64,000 bases of DNA, from positions 52,707-116,706 of the forward strand of contig DBPX01000006.1 in NCBI GenBank assembly GCA_002305045.1, read 5' to 3'. The stretch comes from Ruminococcus sp. UBA1409 (GTDB lineage Bacteria > Bacillota > Clostridia > Oscillospirales > Ruminococcaceae). This document shows positions 50,146 through 59,933 of this stretch, one piece after another (within the stretch, counting starts at the first letter, position 1; each line of letters begins with the position of its first letter). The position numbers and the translations under genes are program-made. The notes below the pieces were generated by a model. The model made no database searches. It was not told where the DNA came from and was given only the letters and a program-made list of their open reading frames with translations.

Positions 50146-52314
50146 ATGCAGATAATAATTCTTGCCGGCGGAGAGGGAAGAAGGCTCCGTCCGCTCACAA
50201 GCTCAACTCCAAAGCCGCTCGTCAGGATGCTGGGCGTCCCTGTCATAAAAAGGCTTCTTGCCAGGCTGTTCACCTGCGGCTTTAAGAGTGTAACGATAGC
50301 CGACTGCTACCTGGCGGACCGGCTTGAAAGCGCCCTTGGCGGCTTCGAGTGCGGAATCGAGCTTAGCTATGTCAGGGAGACGGTGCCTCTTGGAACTGCG
50401 GGCTGCGTCAGGCAGGCGTGGAGGGAAGGGGAGGATGTCCTCGTCCTGAGCGGCGACAGCGTTCTGGATTTTGATTTCAGGGAGATTATAAGGCGTCACG
50501 GGAGGCTGGGCTCGGATGTAACAATAGTCACCCACAGGGTAGGCGACCCGAGGGAGTACGGGCTGGTCACCGCAGACAGCTCCGGGAGAGTTACAGGCTT
50601 TTTGGAAAAGCCGGGCTATGACTCCTGCCTTACCGATGTTGCAAATACCGGCACATATGTTTTGTCCTCGGAGGTCGTCTCGGGCATCGCCGAGGGCGAA
50701 AGGCTCGACTTTGCCAACGATGTATTCCCCCGGTTATTAAAAGAGGGAAAGAAGCTTTATATCTTCGAGGAGGAGGGTCTTTGGCGTGATGTCGGGGATA
50801 TCCCCGGCTTTCTTGACTGCCAGCGTGAGCTTCTTGAAGCAGAGAAAAAGAGCTTTCTTGTCTTTTCCGGGGCGCAGGTCGACAAAACGGCTGTCATATC
50901 GGACGGGAGCGTCGTCGAGGACGGTGCCTCGATAGGCAGACACTGCCGCATCTTCGGCTCCTGTGTGCTGAGCGGAGCCGTGATAGGGGATGGCTGCAGC
51001 CTTAGCTCCTCGGTAATCGGCGAGAATGCCGTTATCGGCAGAGGCTGCGTCCTAGGAGAGCTTAGCTGTGTGGGCAGGGACTGCGTTATCGGCTCCTCCG
51101 TCATAATAGACAGGGGAGTCAGGATAGAGGAGGGCATAAGGATTCCCTCCGGCACAAGGGTAAGAAGCAATGTAAACGGCGAAAGGCTATCCTACCTTGA
51201 AATGGCGGAGGGAGGAAGCGTCACCGGGATCGATATGGACCCGGTGTCAATGGTGCGGCTCGGCATGGCTGGAAGCGTTTTGTACGAGGGAGGCTTCCTT
51301 GCGGCGTCCCAGCTGTCTAATAGCCTTGTCCTAGACGGCCTTATACTCGGCATAAGAGCCTCAGGCAGGGCTGTAATAAGGCTGAGCGGAGTCACAGTCG
51401 GCGAGGCTGTGTATTATGCGAGACTCAAAAAAATCCGCTACCTTTACTTTCTTTCCGAGGGCGGGACGCTCAGGCTCATGCGCTCAGACAGGCTGGAGCT
51501 TTCACGGTCGGAGGAAAGAGCGCTTGAGTCCGGCTATAACCGGGGCGAGCTGACTCCTAAAGAGCCTGGAGAGCTGATAGCCGATGACAGCTATCAAGAC
51601 GGCTATTTTGACCGTATCAAGGGGATTATCCCTAAGTCGGTGGACGCCAGCGTCAGCTTTTTCTCTAAGAGCGAGACTGAAAAAAGGCTGTTTGACAGGC
51701 TCTTTGAGGGAATGTCCCACTGCACAGGCGAAAATATAGCCTTTTTCTCTGACGGCGAGGGCGGACTTTTCGCCACGGTCGGGGACAAAAGGGTTATAAA
51801 CGAGGAGCTTTTTATCCTCGGACTAAAGAGCCTCCTTGAGTCGGGAGAGAGGGCGTTTATTTTGCAGAGCGCACCGTCCGCCTGCGAGGAAATCGTCAAG
51901 GACTATAGCTCGGATATAGTAAGAGTCTCGCCCTCGGAGAGTAAGGAGGTCAGCGAGCTGTGCTACGATGTAATGTCGCTGATTGCACAGGTGTTAAGAT
52001 ACCTTTCAAGGCGGAAAATCACCCTGAGGGCGGCTGTCTCAGAGCTCCCGAGAATGTGTTATTCTAGCAGTATGATTCCAGTCGAGGGAGAGCTTCCAAG
52101 GCTTCTTGCAAACGCCTTTTCAAAGTACCGAAGAGACAGCGGCATAGTTATGGAGTCCGGCGGAGCGAGAGCACGGCTTCAGCCGGCAAAGAGCGGCAGG
52201 GAGCTTAGGATGTATGTCGAGGCTGTTTCTACCGAGGCGGCGCAGGATATCTCGGCAAGGATAAAAAATATGGTAGACAGCTTTTTGACAGGCTCTTCCG
52301 GCTTGACATCCTGA
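50146..52314 (+). CDS. sugar-1-phosphate nucleotidyltransferase fused to a degenerate phosphomannomutase domain
   Basis: A 722-aa three-part protein. Residues 1-~235 are a nucleotidyltransferase (MQIIILAGGEGRRLRPLT, LSGDSVLDFDF, GLWRDVGDI). Residues ~245-345 are hexapeptide repeats of a left-handed beta-helix (many I/V-G-x-x-x-x-I/V steps). Residues ~370-722 follow the plan of phosphomannomutase but lack the catalytic TASHNP loop, and the metal-binding DGD loop reads FSDGEGG. It probably activates mannose-1-P or glucose-1-P for cell-surface sugars, with the mutase part now structural or regulatory. The ATG at 50146 follows GAAAGGA; an upstream frame start at 50104 is unsupported. Confidence 0.85.
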   Translation: MQIIILAGGEGRRLRPLTSSTPKPLVRMLGVPVIKRLLARLFTCGFKSVTIADCYLADRLESALGGFECGIELSYVRETVPLGTAGCVRQAWREGEDVLVLSGDSVLDFDFREIIRRHGRLGSDVTIVTHRVGDPREYGLVTADSSGRVTGFLEKPGYDSCLTDVANTGTYVLSSEVVSGIAEGERLDFANDVFPRLLKEGKKLYIFEEEGLWRDVGDIPGFLDCQRELLEAEKKSFLVFSGAQVDKTAVISDGSVVEDGASIGRHCRIFGSCVLSGAVIGDGCSLSSSVIGENAVIGRGCVLGELSCVGRDCVIGSSVIIDRGVRIEEGIRIPSGTRVRSNVNGERLSYLEMAEGGSVTGIDMDPVSMVRLGMAGSVLYEGGFLAASQLSNSLVLDGLILGIRASGRAVIRLSGVTVGEAVYYARLKKIRYLYFLSEGGTLRLMRSDRLELSRSEERALESGYNRGELTPKEPGELIADDSYQDGYFDRIKGIIPKSVDASVSFFSKSETEKRLFDRLFEGMSHCTGENIAFFSDGEGGLFATVGDKRVINEELFILGLKSLLESGERAFILQSAPSACEEIVKDYSSDIVRVSPSESKEVSELCYDVMSLIAQVLRYLSRRKITLRAAVSELPRMCYSSSMIPVEGELPRLLANAFSKYRRDSGIVMESGGARARLQPAKSGRELRMYVEAVSTEAAQDISARIKNMVDSFLTGSSGLTS

Positions 52315-52331
52315 CCGTTTTGTAGTATCAT
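52303..52331 (+). promoter_or_regulatory. promoter of the RNase J leader
   Basis: Perfect TTGACA (52303-52308), 17 bases, TATCAT (52326-52331). It overlaps the last codons of the preceding gene and directs transcription into a 300-base leader. Confidence 0.8.
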
Positions 52332-52337
52332 AAAACA

Positions 52338-52633
52338 AATATGGAGTGTCAGGCATTTTAATTTTTGAAACCCTGCGAGAGGAGCGCCTCCTCTTCGCTT
52401 TTCGCCTTTTTAGGCGTATAGCTAGCCTTTAGCCGGTACTCCCTTAAAAGCTAAGCCGGCTTATAGGCTGGTTCCCGGCACTTTTAATCTGGCAGGAGGG
52501 CTCAAAAAAGAAAAGAGGCCCTTTTGCCGTATGAATTTGGGCGACGCTCAAATTCCGTACTTAAAGCAGCTGCATATATAAAGCTTAGAAACTGTTTAAA
52601 ATTAAAATAAATACTAATTTAGAAAGGAAATTC
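52338..52633 (+). ncRNA. hairpin-dense leader upstream of RNase J
   Basis: This 319-base gene-free stretch (52315-52633) holds at least five hairpins: GCGAGAGGAG with CTCCTC-T-TCGC (52375-52398); CGCCT/AGGCG (52403-52416); AGCCT...AGCCGG with CCGGCT...AGGCT (52424-52469); GGGCTC with GAGGCCC then T4 (52498-52525); and GAATTTGGGC-GAC-GCTCAAATTC (52533-52555). No open frame of note is seen. It could be a regulatory leader or an independent small RNA; I do not recognise RNase P, SRP, tmRNA or a known riboswitch. Confidence 0.5.
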
Positions 52634-54661
52634 ATGGCAAACACAGAAGAAAAGATTTCAAAGACGAAAAGGTCAAGACAGGGGAGCCAGCATCAGGGGC
52701 AATCCAGGGGGAATAATTCCGTGGGCAATAGCGCCCTGGACGCTGCGATAGCTGCGGCAATTTCGGCTCCCAAGCCGCCCAAGAAGTCGGCGCAGTTTTC
52801 ATCAAGGTCAAAGACCTCGGGGACGGTATCTAGAAGAGAGGAAAAAAAGCAGTCCCAGCAAAAAAGACCCGCAAGGCAGGAGAAGCAGGAAAGGCGGGAG
52901 CAGTCAAAGGCAGCTCAGGAGAGAAGGCAGCCGCCTAAAAGACGGAGCGAGCAGCCCCAGGTCCTTATGCCGGAAATCGACCCCGCAGCCGTCAATGCCG
53001 CACTGATTTCCAGCTCCGTGAGGATAATAGCCCTGGGAGGGCTTCAGGAGATAGGTAAGAATATGTATATAGTCGAGTATGGCAGGGACATGGTCATAGT
53101 CGACTGCGGAATGACCTTCCCTGACGCCGAGATGCCAGGAGTGGACATTGTTATCCCGGACTTTAGCTATGTCGAGAAGAATATCAGCAGAGTCAGGGGA
53201 GTAATCCTTACGCACGGTCATGAGGACCATATCGGCGGAATACCCTATCTTCTAAAGAAGGTAGACCTCCCGGTTTACGGCACCAAGCTCACAATAGGAC
53301 TTGTCGAGAATAAGCTGAAGGAGCATAATCTTAGCAAGGCAAAGCTTCATGTCGTCAATCCCTCTGATGTTGTAAAGCTTGGAGGCTTTACAGTCGAGTT
53401 TATAAGAGTGAATCACTCCATCCCGGGTGCGGTTGCCGTGGCAATCAGGACGCCTGCCGGAACAATTATCCACATGGGCGACTTCAAGGTCGACTATACT
53501 CCTATTGAGGGCGGGATAATCGACCTTCCCAGGCTTGCACAGCTTGGAAGCGAGGGAGTTTTGGCTCTTATGAGCGATTCCACCAACGCCGAGCGTCCCG
53601 GCTTTACCGCCAGTGAGAGAAGGGTAGGAGATACCTTTGACAGGCTCTTTGCCAAGGCGGGCGACAAGAGAATTATAATAGCCACATTTTCCTCCAATGT
53701 CCACAGGGTCCAGCAGGTTATAAACTGCGCCCAGAGGTACGGAAGGAAGGTCGCCGTATTCGGCAGGAGCATGATAAATGTAATAAAGCTCAGCGCAGAG
53801 CTTGGGTACCTTGACCTGCCGGAGGGAATTCTTATCGACATCGACAGGATGAGAGGCTACAAGGACTCTGAGATAGTCCTAATCACCACCGGAAGCCAGG
53901 GCGAGCCTATGAGCGCTCTTACCAGGATGGCTCTAAACGACCACAGGCAGGTCAGCATAACCGAAAACGACTATATTATCATATCCGCAAGGCCGATTCC
54001 CGGAAACGAGAAGCTTGTAGGCAGGGTTGTGAACAAGCTTTTGATGCTCGGCGCCGCCGTAGTCTACGAGGAGATGTACGAGGTCCATGTGTCGGGTCAC
54101 GCCTGCTGCGAGGAGCAAAAGCTTATTTTAAGCCTTGTAAGACCCAAGTATTTCATACCCGTCCACGGCGAATATAAGCACCTTGCCCACCATGCGGCAA
54201 CCGCCAGGGAGATAGGAATCCCAGCGGAGAGGATAGTCCTTGCGGACATCGGAAATGTCATAGAGATTGACAACAGCGGTATAAAGCTAGCAGGAAGCGT
54301 CCCTGCGGGCAAGGTCATGATAGACGGCAATGTAATAGGGGATGTCGGCTCCAATGTGCTCAAGGACCGCAAGCATCTTGCGCAGGACGGCGTCATAGCC
54401 GTATCCTTCACCGTAGACAAGCTGGAAAGAAGGCTTCTTTCGGGACCTGAGCTTATATCAAGGGGCTTTGTATACGAAAAGACCAGCGAGGAGCTTATGC
54501 AGAGCGCAAGGCAACGAGCCAAGGAGATACTTGTATCCGAGCTTTCGACAAGGCATGACTACTCTGCGATAAAAAACAAGCTCATCTCTGAGCTTGGCGA
54601 TTACTTCTTCTCAAAGACAAGAAGAAGACCGATAATTATACCCACTGTTTTGGACATTTAA
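52634..54661 (+). CDS. rnj: ribonuclease J
   Basis: A 675-aa RNase J, an endo- and 5'-3' exonuclease central to Gram-positive RNA turnover. The metallo-beta-lactamase motif THGHEDHIGG (His194-His199) coordinates zinc; the beta-CASP part has SDSTNAERPGF and the later FIPVHGEYKHL. The C-terminal domain ends RRRPIIIPTVLDI. Residues 1-~120 are an extra low-complexity extension rich in Lys, Arg, Gln and Ser, not present in Bacillus RNase J (~555 aa); it may bind RNA. AGAAAGGAAATTC precedes the ATG. gdpP follows after 42 bases. Confidence 0.95.
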   Translation: MANTEEKISKTKRSRQGSQHQGQSRGNNSVGNSALDAAIAAAISAPKPPKKSAQFSSRSKTSGTVSRREEKKQSQQKRPARQEKQERREQSKAAQERRQPPKRRSEQPQVLMPEIDPAAVNAALISSSVRIIALGGLQEIGKNMYIVEYGRDMVIVDCGMTFPDAEMPGVDIVIPDFSYVEKNISRVRGVILTHGHEDHIGGIPYLLKKVDLPVYGTKLTIGLVENKLKEHNLSKAKLHVVNPSDVVKLGGFTVEFIRVNHSIPGAVAVAIRTPAGTIIHMGDFKVDYTPIEGGIIDLPRLAQLGSEGVLALMSDSTNAERPGFTASERRVGDTFDRLFAKAGDKRIIIATFSSNVHRVQQVINCAQRYGRKVAVFGRSMINVIKLSAELGYLDLPEGILIDIDRMRGYKDSEIVLITTGSQGEPMSALTRMALNDHRQVSITENDYIIISARPIPGNEKLVGRVVNKLLMLGAAVVYEEMYEVHVSGHACCEEQKLILSLVRPKYFIPVHGEYKHLAHHAATAREIGIPAERIVLADIGNVIEIDNSGIKLAGSVPAGKVMIDGNVIGDVGSNVLKDRKHLAQDGVIAVSFTVDKLERRLLSGPELISRGFVYEKTSEELMQSARQRAKEILVSELSTRHDYSAIKNKLISELGDYFFSKTRRRPIIIPTVLDI

Positions 54662-54703
54662 TCTGCCGGGAAAGGCAATCTTCAGGGGAAGGAGCGGTCA
54701 GCT

Positions 54704-56662
54704 TTGAAAAAACGGGTCCTTTTGCCATTTGCTTTGGCGCTGGGTTTTTTGATGGTGTTCTCGTTGGCATTCGGCATAATCCTTCTGACGGAGGGTCAGC
54801 TTGTCAAGGGGATAGCTGCGGCTGTCGTGTTTGCGGCGGCTTTTGCGGTGATGGTGATAGTCTGGGTGTTTGACAGCAACCTGACAAGGTATGTCACCAG
54901 GATGGATAAGGACATTGTTGCCGTCAGCAGGGAGACCTTTTATGACTATCCCGAGCCTATTGTCATAGCCGACGGCGACGAGAAGGTGGTCTGGTACAAC
55001 AAAAGCTTTGAGGACCATCTTTTCTCGGACGACAGGGCGTACGGCATCAGCCTTTCCGAGCTTGTAGGCAACAACACGGCAAAGATATTCTCCGACACCG
55101 GAGCAACCGTCAAGATTCTTGACAGGTACTACAGCGTCATGGCGAGGCAGTCAAAGTCCTTTGAGGCGAGCATGTCGGTTATAAGGTTTTCGGACATCAC
55201 CGACCATGTGCTGCTCGAAAACGAGTACCGTGCCAGCAGAAAGACCGTCCTTATACTCACCGTCGACAATTACGACGAGGTCCTTCAAAACGCCAAGGAG
55301 AGCGACAAGGCGAATGTTCAGGCAAAGCTCGAGCAGATTTTAGAGAGGTTTATAGAAAGCACCAACGGAGTGCTTCATAAGTCCTCGAACGGCAGGTTTT
55401 ACGCCGTTATAGAGCAGCGTCACCTGTCAAAGATAATCGAAAGAAGATTTGACATCCTAGACGAGGTCAGGTCTATCCAGGTCGGGGACAGGATGAGCGT
55501 CACCCTCTCCATAGGAGTCGGCAGAGGTGCTAAGACCCTTGCAGAGAGCGAGCTTTACGCCAAGCAGGCTCTTGATATGTGCCTCGGCAGGGGAGGAGAC
55601 CAGGCGGCTGTCAAGACCGAGAGCGGCTTTGAGTTCTTCGGAGGAATCTCCAAGGCTGTCGAAAAGTCCACCAAGGTGCGCTCCAGGATAATCTCAAACG
55701 CCCTAAGGGAGCTGGCTATTAGCAGCGACACCATATACATCATGGGTCACCGCTACGCAGATTTTGACGCTGTGGGAGCCTCGATAGGGCTGTCAGGAGC
55801 GTTCAGGAGCATGTCAAAGCAGGCGTTTTGCGTGGTTGACAGCGAAAGAAATCTTGCAAAGCCGCTTATCCAGTACATGACCGACAACGGCGAGGGGGAT
55901 ATCTTCATCTCCTGCGAGCAGGCTCTTTCCGAGATTAACGACCGCTCGCTGCTTATAATCTGCGACACTCACAGCCCCGATTTCGTGGACTCCAAGGAGC
56001 TTTACGAAAAGGCAAAGACGGTGGTTGTAATCGACCATCACAGGAAGATGGTAAATCATATAGACAATGCTGTGGTGTTCTTCCACGAGCCGTTTGCCTC
56101 CTCCGCCTGCGAGATGGCGACCGAGCTTATCCAGTATTTCGGAGTCGACTGCAAGATTTCAATAGCCGACGCCGAGGCCTTGCTTGCCGGAATAATGCTG
56201 GACACCAAAAACTTTGTCATGCGCTCAAACGCCAGGACCTTTGAGGCTGCCGCACACCTTAAAAGGCTGGGAGCCGATACGATTGCGGTCAAGGGACTGT
56301 TTTCCGACACTCTGGCTACATACCGTGAGAAGAGCATACTAATTCAGTCCGCACAGCTTTTCCACGGCTGTGCCATAGCCGTGACCTCCTCTAGCGAGCC
56401 GGAGCTTAGGCTTGCCGCTCCCCAGGCGGCCGACGAGCTTTTAGGAATCACAGGGGTGAAGGCGTCCTTTGTTTTCTATATGGTCGACGGGGTCTGCTAC
56501 ATCTCGGCTAGGTCCTTAGGGGACTTTAATGTCCAGCTTATAATGGAGGCTGTCGGCGGAGGCGGACACAGGACCATGGCGGGAGCACAGCTGAGGATGG
56601 ATATAGACGAGGCTCAGAGCCTTGTCAAAAAGGCAATCGAGGATTTCAGGATCAATATGTAA
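54704..56662 (+). CDS. gdpP: cyclic-di-AMP phosphodiesterase GdpP
   Basis: A 652-aa membrane-bound c-di-AMP hydrolase. Two N-terminal helices (to ~residue 55) are followed by a PAS-like domain (~75-150), a degenerate GGDEF domain (~170-305) and the DHH/DHHA1 phosphodiesterase. DHH motifs include MGHRYADFDAVGAS, CDTHSPD and IDHHRKM; the end has GGGGHRTMAGAQ. It uses a TTG start at 54704 with AAGGAG upstream. rplI and dnaB follow, the standard Firmicutes order gdpP-rplI-dnaB. Confidence 0.95.
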   Translation: MKKRVLLPFALALGFLMVFSLAFGIILLTEGQLVKGIAAAVVFAAAFAVMVIVWVFDSNLTRYVTRMDKDIVAVSRETFYDYPEPIVIADGDEKVVWYNKSFEDHLFSDDRAYGISLSELVGNNTAKIFSDTGATVKILDRYYSVMARQSKSFEASMSVIRFSDITDHVLLENEYRASRKTVLILTVDNYDEVLQNAKESDKANVQAKLEQILERFIESTNGVLHKSSNGRFYAVIEQRHLSKIIERRFDILDEVRSIQVGDRMSVTLSIGVGRGAKTLAESELYAKQALDMCLGRGGDQAAVKTESGFEFFGGISKAVEKSTKVRSRIISNALRELAISSDTIYIMGHRYADFDAVGASIGLSGAFRSMSKQAFCVVDSERNLAKPLIQYMTDNGEGDIFISCEQALSEINDRSLLIICDTHSPDFVDSKELYEKAKTVVVIDHHRKMVNHIDNAVVFFHEPFASSACEMATELIQYFGVDCKISIADAEALLAGIMLDTKNFVMRSNARTFEAAAHLKRLGADTIAVKGLFSDTLATYREKSILIQSAQLFHGCAIAVTSSSEPELRLAAPQAADELLGITGVKASFVFYMVDGVCYISARSLGDFNVQLIMEAVGGGGHRTMAGAQLRMDIDEAQSLVKKAIEDFRINM

Positions 56663-56724
56663 AGCCGGGCGGAGAGGCTTTTCGCCGTCGGCAGAATATC
56701 TAGTGAGCTATAGGAGAAGATGTT

Positions 56725-57174
56725 ATGAAGGTAATACTTTTAAAGGATGTCAAGGGCACCGGCAAGGCGGGGACCGTCGTCGAGGTTGCGGACGGCTACG
56801 CAAGAAACTTCCTTCTTTCAAAGGGCTTTGCGCTTGAGGCGACTGCGAAGAATCTAAACGACCTCGAGGGGAAGAGGGCGTCTATTCAGCACAGGCTGGA
56901 CACCGAAAAGGCGGCGGCTATGGAGATTGAGTCCAAGCTCAAAGGAAGGTCGGTGACAATAAAGGCAAAGGCCGGTCAGGGAGGAAAGCTCTTTGGCTCG
57001 GTCACAAGCTCGGTCATCTGCGACGCCATCAAAAAGAGCTACGGAGTCGAGCTTGACAAGAAAAAGGTTGTTCTTAAAAACGACATAAAGACCTACGGAG
57101 ACTTCGGGATTGACATAAAGCTCTCTCAGGGAATAAGCGCTAATATGACCGTAAAGGTCGAGCCGGAGGAGTAA
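56725..57174 (+). CDS. rplI: 50S ribosomal protein L9
   Basis: A 149-aa L9. The N-terminal rRNA-binding domain has [15 protein letters not shown] and [14 protein letters not shown]; a long helix and a C-terminal domain ([16 protein letters not shown]) follow. Length is normal. It lies between gdpP and dnaB; the dnaB start codon is 3 bases after its stop. Confidence 0.97.
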   Translation: MKVILLKDVKGTGKAGTVVEVADGYARNFLLSKGFALEATAKNLNDLEGKRASIQHRLDTEKAAAMEIESKLKGRSVTIKAKAGQGGKLFGSVTSSVICDAIKKSYGVELDKKKVVLKNDIKTYGDFGIDIKLSQGISANMTVKVEPEE

Positions 57175-57177
57175 GCA

Positions 57178-58536
57178 ATGCCGGTAAACAGCCTTAGCCT
57201 CCAGGACCTGACGGGCAGGGAGCTGCCCTACAGCCTAGAGGCGGAGCAGACAGTTCTGGGTGCTCTTTTGATAAACCCGGAGGTTCTGCCGCTTGTAATA
57301 TCAAGACTCAAGCCTGACTGCTTCTACAGGGAGCAGCACAGGCAGATATATTCTGTAATACTCAGGATGTTCTCAAACGGCCAGGAGGCGGACATAATCA
57401 CCGTCATGAACGAGGTTGTGTCAGCCGGCATCTTTGAGACTCCAGAGATGGCGAAGGCGTACCTAAAGGGCGTGATGGACGGCGTTCCCTCCACCTCGAA
57501 CATACTCTCGTACTGCAAGATAGTCGAGGATAAGTACCTGACAAGGGCGTTAATGAGCAGCTCGAGGGATATTCTTGAGGCGTGCTCAGACGGCTCTGAG
57601 GACCCCAAAACCCTTTTGGACCTTGCAGAGCAGAAGATATACGAAATCCGTCAGGGCCGTGAGGTCGAGGGTCTTACAAGGCTCAGCGAGGTGCTTGTCG
57701 GGGCGTACGACCGCATACAGAAGCTCTCCGGTGAGGATAAGGACAGCTATCAGGGGCTGAAAACCGGGTTCGGACAGCTTGATTCCTACATATCCGGGCT
57801 TAATCGGTCCGACCTTATTATAGTGGCTGGACGGCCGGGAATGGGAAAGTCCGCCTTTGCGTTTAACATAGCGGTTAATGTCGGAAGAAGAAATCCCGAC
57901 AAGGATGTCTGCATCTTCTCCTTGGAGATGAGCAAGGAGCAGATAGCGACAAGAATGTTAAGCTCGGAGGCGTTAGTCCCCAACACGGCGCTATACTCCG
58001 GCGAGATAACCAGCGACCAGTGGGTAAAGCTCGCCGCAGCCGCAGACCTTTTGACCCACATGAATATCTATATCGACGATACGGCGGGGATAACCGTCCC
58101 GCAGATGAAGGCGAAGCTCAGGCGAATGAGAAACCTAGGACTGGTAATAATAGATTATCTTCAGCTTATGGAGTCCTCCTCGTCGCATACGAACCGAGTC
58201 AACGAGATATCCGAAATAACAAGGCAGCTCAAGCTTATGGCAAAGGAGCTTGATGTGCCGGTAATACTAGCCTCACAGCTTAACAGGTCGGTCGAGTCCA
58301 GGCAGGACCACCGCCCGATGCCCTCAGACCTAAGAGAGTCCGGCTCTATAGAGCAGGACGCCGACATCATCCTGTTTGTCTACAGGGAATCGGCATATAA
58401 CAAGGAGCTTGAGAATCAGTCCGCCGCAGAGTGCATAATCGGCAAGAACAGGCACGGAAGCACCGGGACGGTCAACATGGCATTTTTAGGCGAATACACA
58501 CTGTTTAGAAATCTTGACACAAGGCAGCAGGTATAG
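57178..58536 (+). CDS. dnaB: replicative DNA helicase
   Basis: A 452-aa hexameric helicase that unwinds DNA at the fork. The N-terminal domain (~1-150, opening RELPYSLEAEQTVLGAL) binds primase; the RecA-like motor has Walker A VAGRPGMGKSAFA (~215-230), Walker B LGLVIIDYLQLM and the DHHRPMPSDLRESG segment. No intein is present. tilS follows one base after the stop. Confidence 0.97.
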   Translation: MPVNSLSLQDLTGRELPYSLEAEQTVLGALLINPEVLPLVISRLKPDCFYREQHRQIYSVILRMFSNGQEADIITVMNEVVSAGIFETPEMAKAYLKGVMDGVPSTSNILSYCKIVEDKYLTRALMSSSRDILEACSDGSEDPKTLLDLAEQKIYEIRQGREVEGLTRLSEVLVGAYDRIQKLSGEDKDSYQGLKTGFGQLDSYISGLNRSDLIIVAGRPGMGKSAFAFNIAVNVGRRNPDKDVCIFSLEMSKEQIATRMLSSEALVPNTALYSGEITSDQWVKLAAAADLLTHMNIYIDDTAGITVPQMKAKLRRMRNLGLVIIDYLQLMESSSSHTNRVNEISEITRQLKLMAKELDVPVILASQLNRSVESRQDHRPMPSDLRESGSIEQDADIILFVYRESAYNKELENQSAAECIIGKNRHGSTGTVNMAFLGEYTLFRNLDTRQQV

Positions 58537-58537
58537 A

Positions 58538-59860
58538 ATGCAGAGCTTTGAAAATAATGTTCTTGAAACGATTAGAAGCTATAATATGCTCCACGAGGGA
58601 AAAAGCCGGAGGGTCACCGTGGCCTTATCCGGCGGGGCGGACAGCGTTTCGCTTCTTGCGGTGCTTTTAAGGCTTGGCTTTGATGTTGACTGCGTTCATG
58701 TCAACCACTGCCTCAGGGGCAGCGAGAGCGACAGGGACGAGGAGTTCTGCAAGGACCTATGCAGGAGTCTTGGAGTTGATATCCGTGTCGAGCGGGTGGA
58801 GGTAAGGCGGTACTGCGAGGCTAACCGTCTTTCAATAGAGGAGGGCGCAAGAAAGCTAAGGTATGAGATACTCGAAGGATTAAGCCCCTCGCTGATAGCT
58901 ACAGCCCACAATCTGGACGACTGCCTAGAGACAACCCTGTTTAATCTGACGAGGGGGTGCGGACTTTCCGGGATAACCGGGATACCTCCCGTCCGTGGCA
59001 GGATAATCCGTCCCCTGATAAGGACCAGCCGTGAGGATATCGAAAGATATCTTGATGAGCTGGGTCTTGGCTTTGTGACGGACAGCACGAATCTTGTGGA
59101 CGACTGCTCAAGAAATATCATCCGGCTCAAGGTCCTGCCGGAGCTAAAACGGCTCAACCCGTCGCTTTTAAAGACCTATCGCTGCGAGCTTAGCGGCTTC
59201 GAGAGCGCAAGGGATTATATATCGGCAGAGGCTAAAAAGCTTTTTAAGAAGAATAAGAACGGCTTTTGGGAGCTTGGGAGCGCCTGCGGGGACGCTGTTC
59301 TTTGCGAGGCGATAAGGCTGATTTTAAAGGATGAGGGGATAACTCCCAGCTCTTATAGAATTGGCGTGGTAAAGGAGCTTGTAAGGTCGGACGGCAGGGT
59401 AAATATCGCAGGCGGCGTTTATGTCAGAGGCTGTTCGGGCAGAATAAGCTTTGAAAGGGACGAGGCCGAGCTTTATATTCCCTCACGGCTTTTAGGCTAT
59501 GTGTGCTTCGGGGGACGGCGGGTTGAATTCACCGAAATTTCACAATTCGACATATCCTGTTATAACAATACCGAGATAAAATTCCTGATGGATGCCGACC
59601 TGCTCAAAGGCCCCGCCGTTTTAAGAAGCTATAAGGGCAGCGAGAGGATAAGGCTCGCAAAAAAGGGCTTCTCTCAGGAGATTAAAAAGCTTTTAAGCGT
59701 TTACCCTGCCGGAAGCAGGAAGGGTGCGCTTGTCATAAGCGACAGCGAGGGAGCTGTCTTTGTCGAGGGCTTCGGAGTCTGCGAGAGGCTTATGTGTACC
59801 CGGGAGACAAAAACTGCGATACGGGTGGAGATTGCCCCTCCCTGCGGCTTTGGCGATTAA
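58538..59860 (+). CDS. tilS: tRNA(Ile)-lysidine synthase
   Basis: A 440-aa enzyme that converts the wobble C34 of tRNA-Ile (CAT) to lysidine. The PP-loop VALSGGADSVSLL lies near residue 28, followed by VHVNHCLRG, ATAHNLDDCLETTL and the TilS substrate domain. The C-terminal TilS domain is present (ERIRLAKKGFSQEIKKLL). The ATG at 58538 lies one base after the dnaB stop; there is no strong ribosome site, so coupling to dnaB is likely. tilS-hpt-ftsH is a classic gene order. Confidence 0.94.
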   Translation: MQSFENNVLETIRSYNMLHEGKSRRVTVALSGGADSVSLLAVLLRLGFDVDCVHVNHCLRGSESDRDEEFCKDLCRSLGVDIRVERVEVRRYCEANRLSIEEGARKLRYEILEGLSPSLIATAHNLDDCLETTLFNLTRGCGLSGITGIPPVRGRIIRPLIRTSREDIERYLDELGLGFVTDSTNLVDDCSRNIIRLKVLPELKRLNPSLLKTYRCELSGFESARDYISAEAKKLFKKNKNGFWELGSACGDAVLCEAIRLILKDEGITPSSYRIGVVKELVRSDGRVNIAGGVYVRGCSGRISFERDEAELYIPSRLLGYVCFGGRRVEFTEISQFDISCYNNTEIKFLMDADLLKGPAVLRSYKGSERIRLAKKGFSQEIKKLLSVYPAGSRKGALVISDSEGAVFVEGFGVCERLMCTRETKTAIRVEIAPPCGFGD

Positions 59861-59933
59861 CGGCGGCTTTAAGCGTCAGGACTGCAACGGCTTGACGCAC
59901 GGATATTGACTTTTAAGAAGGGCGGGACAGAAA

